From Streptosporangiaceae bacterium (GTDB lineage: Bacteria; Actinomycetota; Actinomycetes; Streptosporangiales; Streptosporangiaceae), in assembly GCA_030039095.1 (NCBI GenBank), contig JASHQP010000119.1, forward strand, positions 1 through 15,943: a DNA stretch of 15,943 nt, given 5' to 3'. The notes under the pieces are model-generated. The model worked only from the letters and a program-made list of their open reading frames with translations. It had not been told where the DNA came from and did no database searches. Shown here in pieces: positions 1 through 7,154 of the stretch (the first letter of the stretch is position 1; every line of letters begins with the position of its first letter). The translations under genes were made by a program, and so were the position numbers.

Positions 1-12
1 AGCGGGCCTGCG

Positions 13-1590
13 GTGTCCGGACCGCAGAAGCGCCGCCGCCCCGACGCCGCGCAAGACCTTCCGGGCGCCCCGGCCCCCGCCCGCGCCCGGCGGCGTTCCG
101 GCGACAGCTCGGAATGGGACAGCAGCGAGTGGGATCAGCTCTCCGACGTCGACTACTGGGCCGAGCTGGCGTCGCAGAAGCCGATGACCTCGGGGCCGGA
201 GCCGACGCCGTCGCGCCGTAGCGCGCAGCGGGGCGGTGCCGCGGCAGGGCCCAGCCAGGACCCGGAGCCCGAGACGATGGCGGTGCGCGGCCCCGCACCG
301 GGCGGGCCGCCGCGGCGGGATCCCGTCACCGGCCTCCCGGTTCGAGGATCTCAGGCCGGCGACGCCGAGCTGACGGTCGCCGGGGGCAGAACTGACTTTG
401 CCCCCGCACCGGTGCCCACCGACCAGTTCCAGGACCACCGGCGCTCCGCGGCCGCCTCGAACGGCGACCGGGGCAGCACGCACCGCCGCCGGCCGGCGGC
501 CAGCCAGAACGGCGACCGGGGCCAGAACGGCCGCCCACTGCCTGCCCCCCCGGCCAGCGATCGTGGCCAGCGTTTCCTCGATGCCCCCGGCCGGGACCCG
601 GGCCGCTACCTGGATGTCGGCCCGGCCAGCCTTCCGATGCCGGCGATCCGCGACGTCCCGTCCGCCCGGCGGCCGCGGCCACGTGACATGCCCGTGCCTC
701 CGCCCGCCGCCGCGCCGCCTGCGGCACAGGTTCCGCCCGCCCGCAGGCAGCGGCCGGTTCCCCTCGACGACGACCCGCTGACGAGCCCGTCCTTCCCGGC
801 GGTCCAGGCCTCGGACGGCAGGTCGTACCGCAACCGCAGGTCCGACACGCCGCCGGGCGGATCGCGCGCCCCGGCGCCGTACCCGGCCGCCGCGCCGCAG
901 CGCCCGGGCTACGACCCGCCCACCGCGCAATACCCGGGCGCGCAGTATTCGGCACCTCAGTACCCCACGGCCCCATATCCGGATGCCCAGTACCCGACCG
1001 CCCAGTACTCCACGGCCCCGGCACCGCAGCCCCCGGCCTCACGGCACTCCGGGCAGCATTCAGCGCCGCAATACCCCGTCGGCGACGGCCGCGGCAACCC
1101 CGGCGCCTACCGCACCGACCCTCTGCCCACCCGGAATCCCTACCCGGCGACGGCCGCGAACGGATCGGCCGTCCCTGCCGCGCAGCCCGCTCACGGGCCG
1201 GTTACCCCGGCGTCGGGCAACCCTTACGGCAGCTATGTGACGCCCGACAGCCGGCAGGCCCCGGCTTCCGGCTACAACGGTTACGCTGCCACCCCCGTCA
1301 ATGGCAACGGGCTGCCGTACCCGGCACCCCCGGCACCCGGCGCGGGGCAGAACGGGAATGGCTACTGGCACCAGCCGGACCAGGCCGGCCCGCAGCAACC
1401 CGACTACCGGAACGGGTACGGACAGCACGGCCCGGCCGGATACCCGGCCAACGGCTATCCGGCCGGGCCGGACAACCCGGCCAACGGCTATCCGGCCGGG
1501 CCGGACAACCCGGCGGGATATGCACCAAATGACCCGTACGGGAGCGATGGATACGGCGGTTACCCAGAGTACGGAGCGGCCGAACGCTGA
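13..1590 (+). CDS. Pro/Tyr/Gly-rich low-complexity protein, probably 5'-truncated
   Basis: The 525 residues are almost entirely disordered. A basic N-terminus (KRRRP) is followed by an acidic/aromatic patch (SEWDSSEWDQLSDVDYWAEL, about residues 32-51), then hundreds of Pro, Ala, Gln and Tyr residues. The middle has repeated QYP/QYS units (about residues 306-336). The end has two identical copies of an 11-residue unit (ANGYPAGPDNP). No enzymatic domain, signal peptide or membrane segment is visible. The GTG at 13 is the first start in the window, but the frame is open to base 1 and no ribosome site can be judged, so this may be the cytoplasmic tail of a longer, perhaps membrane, protein. In-frame codon choice fits coding: third positions are mostly G or C while the Pro/Tyr/Asn composition stays constrained. 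A 6-bp hairpin follows the stop. Function unknown. Confidence 0.75.
   Translation: MSGPQKRRRPDAAQDLPGAPAPARARRRSGDSSEWDSSEWDQLSDVDYWAELASQKPMTSGPEPTPSRRSAQRGGAAAGPSQDPEPETMAVRGPAPGGPPRRDPVTGLPVRGSQAGDAELTVAGGRTDFAPAPVPTDQFQDHRRSAAASNGDRGSTHRRRPAASQNGDRGQNGRPLPAPPASDRGQRFLDAPGRDPGRYLDVGPASLPMPAIRDVPSARRPRPRDMPVPPPAAAPPAAQVPPARRQRPVPLDDDPLTSPSFPAVQASDGRSYRNRRSDTPPGGSRAPAPYPAAAPQRPGYDPPTAQYPGAQYSAPQYPTAPYPDAQYPTAQYSTAPAPQPPASRHSGQHSAPQYPVGDGRGNPGAYRTDPLPTRNPYPATAANGSAVPAAQPAHGPVTPASGNPYGSYVTPDSRQAPASGYNGYAATPVNGNGLPYPAPPAPGAGQNGNGYWHQPDQAGPQQPDYRNGYGQHGPAGYPANGYPAGPDNPANGYPAGPDNPAGYAPNDPYGSDGYGGYPEYGAAER
1446..1511 (+). repeat. Two perfect 33-bp tandem repeats inside the low-complexity gene
   Basis: Two identical 33-bp units (1446-1478 and 1479-1511) each encode ANGYPAGPDNP in frame. 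Identity at the DNA level, not just the protein level, suggests a recent duplication and a site where copy number may vary between strains. Confidence 0.9.
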
Positions 1591-1594
1591 CTTT

Positions 1595-1609
1595 CCGCCC
1601 CGCGGGCGG
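1595..1609 (+). terminator. Short GC hairpin after the low-complexity gene
   Basis: CCGCCC (1595-1600) and GGGCGG (1604-1609) form a 6-bp stem with a CGC loop, five bases after the stop codon. No T-tract follows, so termination activity is uncertain. It lies just before the next gene's promoter. Confidence 0.4.
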
Positions 1610-1611
1610 GC

Positions 1612-1642
1612 TTGACAAGGGGGGCCTGCCCGCACCGACAAT
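1612..1642 (+). promoter_or_regulatory. Candidate sigma70-type promoter
   Basis: A perfect TTGACA -35 box (1612-1617) is followed after 19 bases by GACAAT (1637-1642), a partial -10. The spacer is slightly long. Transcription would begin near 1649, which excludes the upstream ATG at 1641 and supports translation from the ATG at 1668. Confidence 0.45.
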
Positions 1643-1667
1643 GTGCCGACCCCGCAAGGCAGGTGAG

Positions 1668-1958
1668 ATGCAGGACGGCACGCATGACCATGTACGCAGT
1701 TACCACTTGCACCGGCTCGCGACCGCGCTCGACACCGTTGGCTTTCATGCCACGGTGAAAACCAGCTACCCGGCCGCACTGCACGTGGCCGTGCCCGGCG
1801 CCTCGATGCTGGCCGAGAGCATCGACTGCACCCCGGGTACCGATGACCATGGGCGCCTGTGCTGGTACTACCGCTGGTCGTGGGGCGAGGTGTTGCACGA
1901 TGCCGAGGACCCACCGGGCGCAGCGGCGAAAATCGCAGAGGTGCTGGCCGCGCGGTAA
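1668..1958 (+). CDS. Small hypothetical protein (96 aa)
   Basis: I do not recognise the family. The protein is soluble-looking, with no signal peptide or membrane segment. It contains a strand-like stretch (GFHATVKTSYPAALHVAVPG), an aspartate/glycine turn (TPGTDDHGR) and an aromatic strand (LCWYYRWSWGE), then a C-terminal helix (AAAKIAEVLAAR). That pattern resembles a small alpha/beta fold. The frame opens at ATG 1641, but the ATG at 1668 is preferred: it is preceded by purine-rich GCAAGGCAGGTGAG, and the putative promoter would start transcripts downstream of 1641. It is a monocistronic unit ending at a strong bidirectional hairpin. Its aromatic-rich end recalls small actinomycete accessory proteins of unknown role, but no function is assigned. 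Confidence 0.7.
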   Translation: MQDGTHDHVRSYHLHRLATALDTVGFHATVKTSYPAALHVAVPGASMLAESIDCTPGTDDHGRLCWYYRWSWGEVLHDAEDPPGAAAKIAEVLAAR

Positions 1959-1969
1959 CCGCGCATGGA

Positions 1970-2006
1970 AGCGCCCCGGGAGCCGAGCATCGTCCCCCGG
2001 GGCGCT
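1970..2006. terminator. Bidirectional terminator-like hairpin
   Basis: AGCGCCCCGGG (1970-1980) and CCCGGGGCGCT (1996-2006) are a perfect 11-bp inverted repeat around a 15-base loop. It lies exactly between two convergent genes (stops at 1958 and 2019), so it can serve both. There is no U-tract, which is usual for actinomycete terminators. Confidence 0.75.
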
Positions 2007-2018
2007 ACGTGATGCCTG

Positions 2019-2885
2019 TTAGCGGATGAGCCCCGCCAGCAGGCCGCCGTACTGATCCTCGCTGGAGCTGCGCGGCGGCGAAGCGACCCGGAGGTTCGGC
2101 GCAGACTGACGCCGCACGGTGCTCACCTTCGAGCGGGCGGCCTTGGCCTTGCCATTGCCGTTCGGCTTCGGCCTCGCGGCGGAGGTGCTGGCGTGCGCCC
2201 TCACCGTCGAGCGCTTGGCCGCGGTCTTGGACCGGGTGGCGGTTGTCTTCGGCCGAGACGCGGTCGCCGGCTTGGCGGTCCTCGTCGAGCGGGCCGTGCT
2301 GGCGGACTTCGCCGCAGACGGCCTGGTGGCCGTGCTTGCCGGCTTGGCGGTGCGCCTCGCCTTGGCAGCGGTGCTCCGGGCAGCGGTGCTCCGGGCAGCG
2401 GTGGTCCGTGCCTTGGCGGTGGTCCGGGCCCTGGCGCTGCCGGTCGGCCTCGCCGAGGAACGTGACTTGGTCGCGCTGGACTTCCGCGCCGCCGCAGGCA
2501 TGGCCTTGGCGGTCGACATCGTCTTCGCGGCCGCTGTCAGCGACTTCGCGGCGGTGGTCATGGCCTTCGTGGCGGTGTTCATCGCCTGCATGGCGGTGGA
2601 CATCGTCTTAGCGGAGGACGTGGCCTTGGTGGCCGCGGCCGTCATCTTGGTGGCGGCCGACGTGACCTTGGTGGCCGCGGACGACACTGTCCGGGCCGCA
2701 ACCTGCGCCGACGGTGTGGTCTTGCTGGCCGTCGTGCGCTTGGCCCTGGTCACGGTCGCCCTGGTGGTGGCCCTCTTCTTCGGACGGCTCGCGGTGCGCT
2801 TCGGAGCGCTGCCGCTCGTCGACCGGGTGCGGGCGCTCGCCGGCTTGCGGCGGGCGGCCGTACGGGCCGTGGTTCGTGCAGGCAC
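2019..2885 (-). CDS. Histone H1-like Lys/Arg/Ala/Thr/Ser-rich protein
   Basis: The 288 residues are nearly all Ala, Lys, Arg, Thr and Ser with scattered Pro, like the tail of eukaryotic H1 and the basic tails of actinobacterial HU proteins. It probably binds DNA or nucleic acid non-specifically and helps compact the nucleoid. No HU globular domain is present. Residues 1-60 are basic with RPKK and KPAS-type motifs. Residues 70-125 form eight seven-residue units with a hydrophobic residue (usually Met) at the same position. Residues 135-255 are again basic with TAARS/TAAK repeats. The end (SSSEDQYGGLLAGLIR) is unlike the rest and may be a docking tail. The GTG start is preceded by GGGGGGAAG. 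The opposite strand is also open but reads as a Val/Ala/Leu artefact. The basic repeat composition makes this strand the coding one. Confidence 0.8.
   Translation of the reverse strand: MPARTTARTAARRKPASARTRSTSGSAPKRTASRPKKRATTRATVTRAKRTTASKTTPSAQVAARTVSSAATKVTSAATKMTAAATKATSSAKTMSTAMQAMNTATKAMTTAAKSLTAAAKTMSTAKAMPAAARKSSATKSRSSARPTGSARARTTAKARTTAARSTAARSTAAKARRTAKPASTATRPSAAKSASTARSTRTAKPATASRPKTTATRSKTAAKRSTVRAHASTSAARPKPNGNGKAKAARSKVSTVRRQSAPNLRVASPPRSSSEDQYGGLLAGLIR
2365..2409 (-). repeat. 15-bp tandem repeats coding TAARS units
   Basis: Two exact 15-bp copies (2365-2379, 2380-2394) and a third diverged copy to about 2409 encode consecutive TAARS-like pentapeptides in the H1-like protein. 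Repeat expansion is the likely way this tail has grown. Confidence 0.75.
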
Positions 2886-3344
2886 TGATCTTCCCCCCGT
2901 CTAGATCAATTACGGGAGTCCTATTCCACGCCCGCCAGCGATTTACACACCGAGAGCCGTTCTACCTGGAGAACAATGGCCCCAAGCCGATGAAATAGCC
3001 GCTAATTTCCCCGCCCGGGAGCACGCATTCGCGCATGGCCGGGGCGAGGCGGACGACGCCAGACCGACAGGTCCCCCCTGACCCCTGCGCGCCGAGAGTG
3101 GCTCGTCGCGCAGCTCCCTTGGTCGACCGCAGGTGCAGGCGGTCTCCCCCAAGCGCATTGCCCGCCCCGCCCCGGTTAGGGAAAGCCAACCGCGTTCTGG
3201 CGCGCGCCGCCATCCCCGAACTCCGGGATGCGTGCTGACCAGCAGCGGACCTAGAATGCCCGCTACCGCACGCGACTTTCGGCCGACGGCGCCTTCGGAC
3301 GGCGCGGGCCGCTGACGTGCAGGACACCCGCGGGCAGGACGGTG
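2886..3344. other. 459-bp divergent intergenic region
   Basis: This region lies between the divergent H1-like gene and the FHA-like gene. Several short ORFs occur on both strands, but none has a convincing start, composition or domain. No tRNA or large hairpin was seen. The base composition is locally more mixed near 2905-2960 (AT-richer), which probably holds the H1-like gene's promoter, although I could not fix its boxes. The FHA-like gene's candidate -10 is near its right end. Confidence 0.6.
3252..3257 (+). promoter_or_regulatory. Candidate -10 box for the FHA-like gene
   Basis: TAGAAT matches the actinobacterial TAnnnT -10 pattern (5 of 6 to TATAAT). Transcription would start near 3264, giving a leader of about 80 bases to the ATG at 3345. 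No good -35 is visible at the right distance. Confidence 0.4.
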
Positions 3345-4175
3345 ATGGCGCTCGATTCGGCTCCGGTGACCGCGCACGTCACCACCCCGGCAGGACGCGT
3401 GATCGCGATTCCCGACGGCAGCCGCGTGGTGTTCGGCCGCGGCCCCGACGCGGACCTGGTGATACCGGCCGGCCGCGGGCTCTCCCGCCGGGCGGGCGCG
3501 GTCAGCGCCGCAGCGGGTGGTGCCTGGGTGGCCAACCTCAGCTACACCCACGCGCTGTACGCCGAGGGTCACGGGTACCGGGTCCGGCTGCCGCGCATGG
3601 ACGCGCCCGGCGAGCCGTCGGCGGGGTGGTTCGTGCGCGAGGGAACGGCGCTGATCGGTTCCCGCGCGATGCTCGAGGAAGGACAGCCACTGCGCCTCGT
3701 GGTCGCGGTCAGCGCAGCCGCGGCCGGTGACGGTGGCGGGGCCCCCGCGCCCGCAGGCGGCGATGCGACCCTGCTCCCGCTCTACCTCGACCCGAACACC
3801 AAGCTCTTCCTCGTCGCGCTGATGTGGTGCCGTCCGTGGCTGATCGACCCGGCCCGCAGCATGCCGCTCCCCCGGACGCCGGAGATCGCCCGGGCCGCGC
3901 TCGAGGTCACCGACGCCCACCACGAGATCGAGTGCTTCGACAGCGACCCGGCGTTCCGCGACCGGCTGTCAGCGCGGGTTGGGGAGCACATCAAGGTGCT
4001 GCGCCGCAAGATCGTCGAACGCGGCCTGGTGCGCCCGGGCATCCGGCTGTCCGACGAGGTGGCTGTCGGGGCGCTCATCGACACCGGGATCATTGCCGCC
4101 GGTGACCTTTCGCGACTCGGCGACCCGGCTTGGTGCTCCCGCCAGGAGGACCTGTGGTGGACCCAGGTGATGTGA
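3345..4175 (+). CDS. FHA-like domain protein with C-terminal winged-helix-like region
   Basis: About 276 aa. Residues 10-120 resemble a forkhead-associated phosphothreonine-binding fold: a strand pair (GRVIAIPDGSRVVFGRG), an Asp/Leu strand (DADLVIP), GLSRRAG at the phosphate-binding turn, and NLSYTHALYAEG in place of the usual Asn-Gly turn. The conserved His of the SRxH motif appears to be replaced, so phosphopeptide binding may be altered. Residues 150-276 are helical with Trp-rich ends (LMWCRPWLIDP, WCSRQEDLWW) and look like a DNA-binding or effector domain. ATG 3345 is preferred over GTG 3342 because AGGA then lies five bases upstream. It is tail-to-tail with a Ser/Thr kinase, a natural partner for an FHA protein. 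The last 86 bases overlap the kinase's 3' end. A 14-bp palindrome (4176-4189) follows the stop. Confidence 0.75.
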   Translation: MALDSAPVTAHVTTPAGRVIAIPDGSRVVFGRGPDADLVIPAGRGLSRRAGAVSAAAGGAWVANLSYTHALYAEGHGYRVRLPRMDAPGEPSAGWFVREGTALIGSRAMLEEGQPLRLVVAVSAAAAGDGGGAPAPAGGDATLLPLYLDPNTKLFLVALMWCRPWLIDPARSMPLPRTPEIARAALEVTDAHHEIECFDSDPAFRDRLSARVGEHIKVLRRKIVERGLVRPGIRLSDEVAVGALIDTGIIAAGDLSRLGDPAWCSRQEDLWWTQVM

Positions 4176-5736
4176 CGGCGGGCCCGCCGGGGCCCGGGGC
4201 CTGACCAGGCGGCAGCGCGGCGTGCACGGTGAAGCTCGCCACGGCCCGGGCGCCGCCGGGCGCGGTGACCACGACCTCGTACGTGCCGGCCGGCAGGCCG
4301 CCGCGGAAGAACTCGTGGTCCTGGTTGATCGCGTAGCTGAACGTCCCGGCCTCGTCCACGATCGGGTGCACCGGAGAGACCCGCCCCGACAGCGTCACGG
4401 TCACCGGCAGGCCGGGCTTCCAGCCCTCTCCGTGCATCACGAACACCGTGTGGCTGTCACCGGACCTCTGGTAGAGCGCGATATCCGGCCGGCCGGCCTG
4501 CTGCGCCGACAGCGACGCCTGCGAGGCCGGAACCAGAATCGTGTTGGCCGGCGGCGGGGGCAGCGGCCGCTGGTCGCCGCCGACCACGAGCCCGATCGCC
4601 GTGCCGGCGCCGAGCAGGACCGCGGCGGCGACGGCCGACCAGATGGCCAGGTAGCCCCGTCGGCGTTGCGTTCCGGCCCGTCGAGACGGCGGGCGGTGCC
4701 TGCTGGACGGCGCGGGCACACGGCCGGGTGCGCTCGGCGCGGGCTGTGACCCGAACGTCGCGTCGTCCCCGGAACCGGAAGCGGGGCCTGGGCCCGAACC
4801 CGGGCCGGCGTCCAGAGCCAGCGGCTTGGGATCGCGGCGGTAATCCGCGATCAGCGCCAGCGCCGGGCCGGGCAGCGCCGACGATCCGAGGCTCTGCCCG
4901 GGATCGGAAAGGCTGAGGCCGGGCGCCAGGTGGGCGACCACGGCCGCGGAGGTGGGGCGCTTGCGCGGGTCGCGCTCGAGGCACGGCCTGACGATGTCGG
5001 CCAGGTCCGGCGGCAGGCCGGTCAGGTCCGGCGGTTCGGTCGCGAGCCGCACCAGCACGTCCATGACGGTCTCACCCTGGTACGGCGCGTGCCCGGTCGC
5101 GGCGAACAGCATCGTCGCGCCCAGCGAGAACACGTCGCTCGCCACCGTCGCCTGGCGGGTGTCCCTGGCCTGCTCCGGCGCCATGTACGCGGGCGTGCCG
5201 ACGGCCCCGCGGGTCACCGTGAGCTGGATCCGCTCCGCGGCCCTGGCCACTCCGAAGTCGATGACCCGCGGCCCGTCCGGGGAGACCAGCACGTTGGAGG
5301 GCTTGAGGTCGCGGTGGACCAACCCGGTTCCGTGGATGGATTCCAGCGCCTCGGCGCAGCCGGCCCCCAGCCACCGGACCGCCGGCACCGGCAGCGGCCC
5401 GCAGACGCGCACCAGCGTGCTCAGCGACGGTGCCGGAACGTACGCCGTGGCCAGCCACGGCATGTCGGCCTCGGGATCGGCCGCGACCACGGCGGCGGTG
5501 AAGGCGCCGCTGACCCGGCGCGCCGCGGCCACCTCGTGGGCGAAGCGAGTGCGGAAATCCGGCTCCTCCGCGAGCTCGATTTTGATCGTCTTGACCGCGA
5601 CAAGCCGGCCCGCGGCCGAGAGGCCCAGGTAGACCTGCCCCATCGCGCCGGCGCCGAGCCGGCCGATCAGGGTATAACCACCGATCTGCTCCGGGTCCCA
5701 CCGGCGCAGCGGCTCGGTCAGCACAGACTGTGGCAA
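4090..5736 (-). CDS. Transmembrane Ser/Thr protein kinase (PknB type)
   Basis: 548 aa from a TTG start. The frame is open further upstream, but GGAGG lies six bases before this TTG and the extension is basic shadow sequence. The kinase domain covers about residues 19-270: Gly loop GRLGAGAMG (25-33), catalytic Lys49, HRDLKPSN (141-148, Asp143 catalytic), DFG (160-162), an activation loop with Thr173 and Thr175 as likely autophosphorylation sites, and APE (186-188). All key residues are present, so it should be active. A Pro/Ser/Gly-rich linker (about 275-358) leads to one membrane helix (about 362-386). An external beta-rich domain follows (about 395-508, with GTFSYAI and LPAGTYEVVVTA), probably an Ig-like sensor and not PASTA repeats. 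The tail is Pro/Gly/Ser rich. It phosphorylates Ser/Thr on target proteins, possibly including the FHA-like neighbour. Confidence 0.92.
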   Translation of the reverse strand: MPQSVLTEPLRRWDPEQIGGYTLIGRLGAGAMGQVYLGLSAAGRLVAVKTIKIELAEEPDFRTRFAHEVAAARRVSGAFTAAVVAADPEADMPWLATAYVPAPSLSTLVRVCGPLPVPAVRWLGAGCAEALESIHGTGLVHRDLKPSNVLVSPDGPRVIDFGVARAAERIQLTVTRGAVGTPAYMAPEQARDTRQATVASDVFSLGATMLFAATGHAPYQGETVMDVLVRLATEPPDLTGLPPDLADIVRPCLERDPRKRPTSAAVVAHLAPGLSLSDPGQSLGSSALPGPALALIADYRRDPKPLALDAGPGSGPGPASGSGDDATFGSQPAPSAPGRVPAPSSRHRPPSRRAGTQRRRGYLAIWSAVAAAVLLGAGTAIGLVVGGDQRPLPPPPANTILVPASQASLSAQQAGRPDIALYQRSGDSHTVFVMHGEGWKPGLPVTVTLSGRVSPVHPIVDEAGTFSYAINQDHEFFRGGLPAGTYEVVVTAPGGARAVASFTVHAALPPGQAPGPGGPAVTSPGSTTGPPGGSTKPGRRVAKGHRRQ

Positions 5737-6109
5737 TCCAGACCTCCGGTAGGGGAGGTTAGCCGTTTGGATGCCGGCCGGCCAGGTTTTCCGCACACGC
5801 CGCCGACGCCCGGAACGCGTGCCGCCGCGCGGCCGTCGCGGCACCGGATGGCTTAGCCTGTTTGGCCTGGGACCCATTGGGGAGCAGGCGCCCCTTGGCC
5901 GCGGGGTGCTGGCCTCCTTGTCGCGCCCGGTGCCGCCGGATACGCTGCATTGCAGTGGCAGCGCACAACCTGCCCGCTTCCGAGCCAGCGACCGGCCCGC
6001 GCCGATGGCGGCGACGAGGACAAGGGTCTACGACTCGTGTGCATCTCCCAGTCATGCCATTCACCTTCGGCGGGCAGTCGCGGGCGGACCCGCCGGGAAG
6101 CGATGAGCC
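5737..6109. other. 373-bp divergent intergenic region
   Basis: This region lies between the divergent kinase and coiled-coil genes. TAACCT (minus strand, 5756-5761) is a possible -10 for the kinase, but its -35 is poor. Long ORFs on both strands cross the region without domains or ribosome sites and are judged spurious. No RNA gene or strong hairpin was recognised. Confidence 0.55.
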
Positions 6110-7024
6110 ATGACCCAGAACAAGGCACAGAAGACCGCCGTCCGCCAGCGCATGGCCGAGACCGGCGAGCCGTACAGCGTCGCCCGGCACGTGGTCGAGG
6201 CCGGGCAGGCGCCCTCAGCGCCACCGGAATCCCCGGAGACGGGCCGTAACGCGACGCCTCGTGACGACCGTTGGTACGCCATGGTGGCCGAGGAAGCGGG
6301 GATCAGCGTCGGCGAGTTCAAGGCCCAGGAGGAAGCCGCCCGGCTGGCCGAACTCGCCGAGGACGCGCAGCGGCGGGCCGACGCCGAGCAGGAACGGGCC
6401 GACCTCGCCCAGGAGCAGGCCGAGCAGGCCGAAGAGGCGGCCGAGCTCGCCCAGGCGGCCGCGGATCTGGCCGAGCAAGCCGCCGAGCTGACCCGCAGCC
6501 AGGCGGACGAGCAGGAGTTCCGGCGGGCGCAGCAGCGCGCCGACGAGGCGGCACTGGCCCGCGACCGGGCTCAGCAAGCCGCAGAGCTGGCGCAGGAGCG
6601 GGCCGAGCGGGAGCAGGAACTGGCCGAGCACGCCGACGAGGCGGCCGACCGGGCGCAGGCGCGCGCCGACGAGCTGGCCGAAGACTCCGGGGACGATGAC
6701 GACGAGGGCCACGAGGGCTTCGACGAGGAGGACGGCCCGGAGGACTGGCGGCACGACGACTGGAACTGGGAGCGGGCCGCCGGCGGGCATCACGGCCAGG
6801 GCCCGCATCACCCCGGCCCGCACCACCCCGGCCCGCACCACGGTCACGGCCCGGGCCCGGACTGGAACCGCTTCGAGTACCTCGGCGACCGGCTGCAGGA
6901 CCGGGTCGACACGTTCCGGCAGCGGTTCGACCTGGCGCGGGAGCGGGCCGAGCAGATGATCAGCCAGGCCGAGCGGATCATGAAGGCGGCCCGCGGCGAA
7001 TCCGAGCACACCGACGAGCCCTGA
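6110..7024 (+). CDS. Ala/Glu-rich coiled-coil protein with a His-rich repeat
   Basis: 304 aa, no membrane segment. An N-terminal block (KTAVRQRMAETGEPYSVARH, about residues 8-27) resembles a short motif I have seen at the start of diverse actinobacterial proteins, of uncertain role. Residues about 60-197 form a long, highly charged Ala/Glu/Gln/Arg helix typical of a coiled coil. An acidic stretch (EDSGDDDDEGHEGFDEED) and a Trp-containing segment follow. Residues about 226-248 contain three GPHH units plus extra His, a likely metal-binding or flexible linker. A second short helix (about 255-295) closes the protein. GGGAAG lies nine bases before the ATG. Composition suggests a scaffold or nucleoid/cytoskeleton-type protein, but no specific function can be assigned. 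Confidence 0.8.
   Translation: MTQNKAQKTAVRQRMAETGEPYSVARHVVEAGQAPSAPPESPETGRNATPRDDRWYAMVAEEAGISVGEFKAQEEAARLAELAEDAQRRADAEQERADLAQEQAEQAEEAAELAQAAADLAEQAAELTRSQADEQEFRRAQQRADEAALARDRAQQAAELAQERAEREQELAEHADEAADRAQARADELAEDSGDDDDEGHEGFDEEDGPEDWRHDDWNWERAAGGHHGQGPHHPGPHHPGPHHGHGPGPDWNRFEYLGDRLQDRVDTFRQRFDLARERAEQMISQAERIMKAARGESEHTDEP
6800..6844 (+). repeat. Three 15-bp repeats coding GPHH units
   Basis: Three consecutive near-identical 15-bp units encode GPHHP, GPHHP and GPHHG. Together with the flanking His residues they create a cluster of about nine histidines in some 23 residues. Confidence 0.85.
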
Positions 7025-7142
7025 GCCATCCGTACGGCATAGGTGCCCCGCCAGGGGCACCAGATCCGCACGGTGTCACGGGCGCGGGTGCAGAGCGGCA
7101 GCCCCGGCGGAAAACCCGGTGCGCCCGGGTGTCCGCCGGGGC

Positions 7143-7148
7143 TAGCGT
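7143..7148 (+). promoter_or_regulatory. Candidate -10 box giving a leaderless GNAT transcript
   Basis: TAGCGT (TAnnnT type) ends six bases before the GTG at 7155, the normal distance from a -10 to the transcription start. There is no Shine-Dalgarno sequence, so the mRNA probably starts at the GTG itself. Confidence 0.45.
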
Positions 7149-7154
7149 GCGGTG

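Noticed and set aside
1060..1914. 284-codon minus-strand frame spanning the low-complexity gene and the small orphan gene
   Set aside because: It is Arg/Gly/Pro-rich with no domain, crosses a promoter and a hairpin, and both plus-strand genes have better start support.
2119..2904. 261-codon plus-strand frame opposite the H1-like gene
   Set aside because: Its Val/Ala/Leu repeat composition is the mirror of the Lys/Ala/Thr code. It has no ribosome site, and the minus-strand protein has the better start and known composition.
2943..3923. 326-codon minus-strand frame over the intergenic region and FHA-like gene
   Set aside because: It is Arg/Gly-rich with no domain, and overlaps the FHA-like coding region that has a recognisable fold.
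4930..5856. 308-codon plus-strand frame opposite the kinase
   Set aside because: The kinase carries all catalytic motifs on the minus strand. This frame is His/Arg/Gly-rich with no domain.
5737..5877. N-terminal extension of the kinase to an ATG at 5877
   Set aside because: The 47 extra residues are Arg/Pro shadow sequence, and the TTG at 5736 has a perfect GGAGG site six bases upstream.
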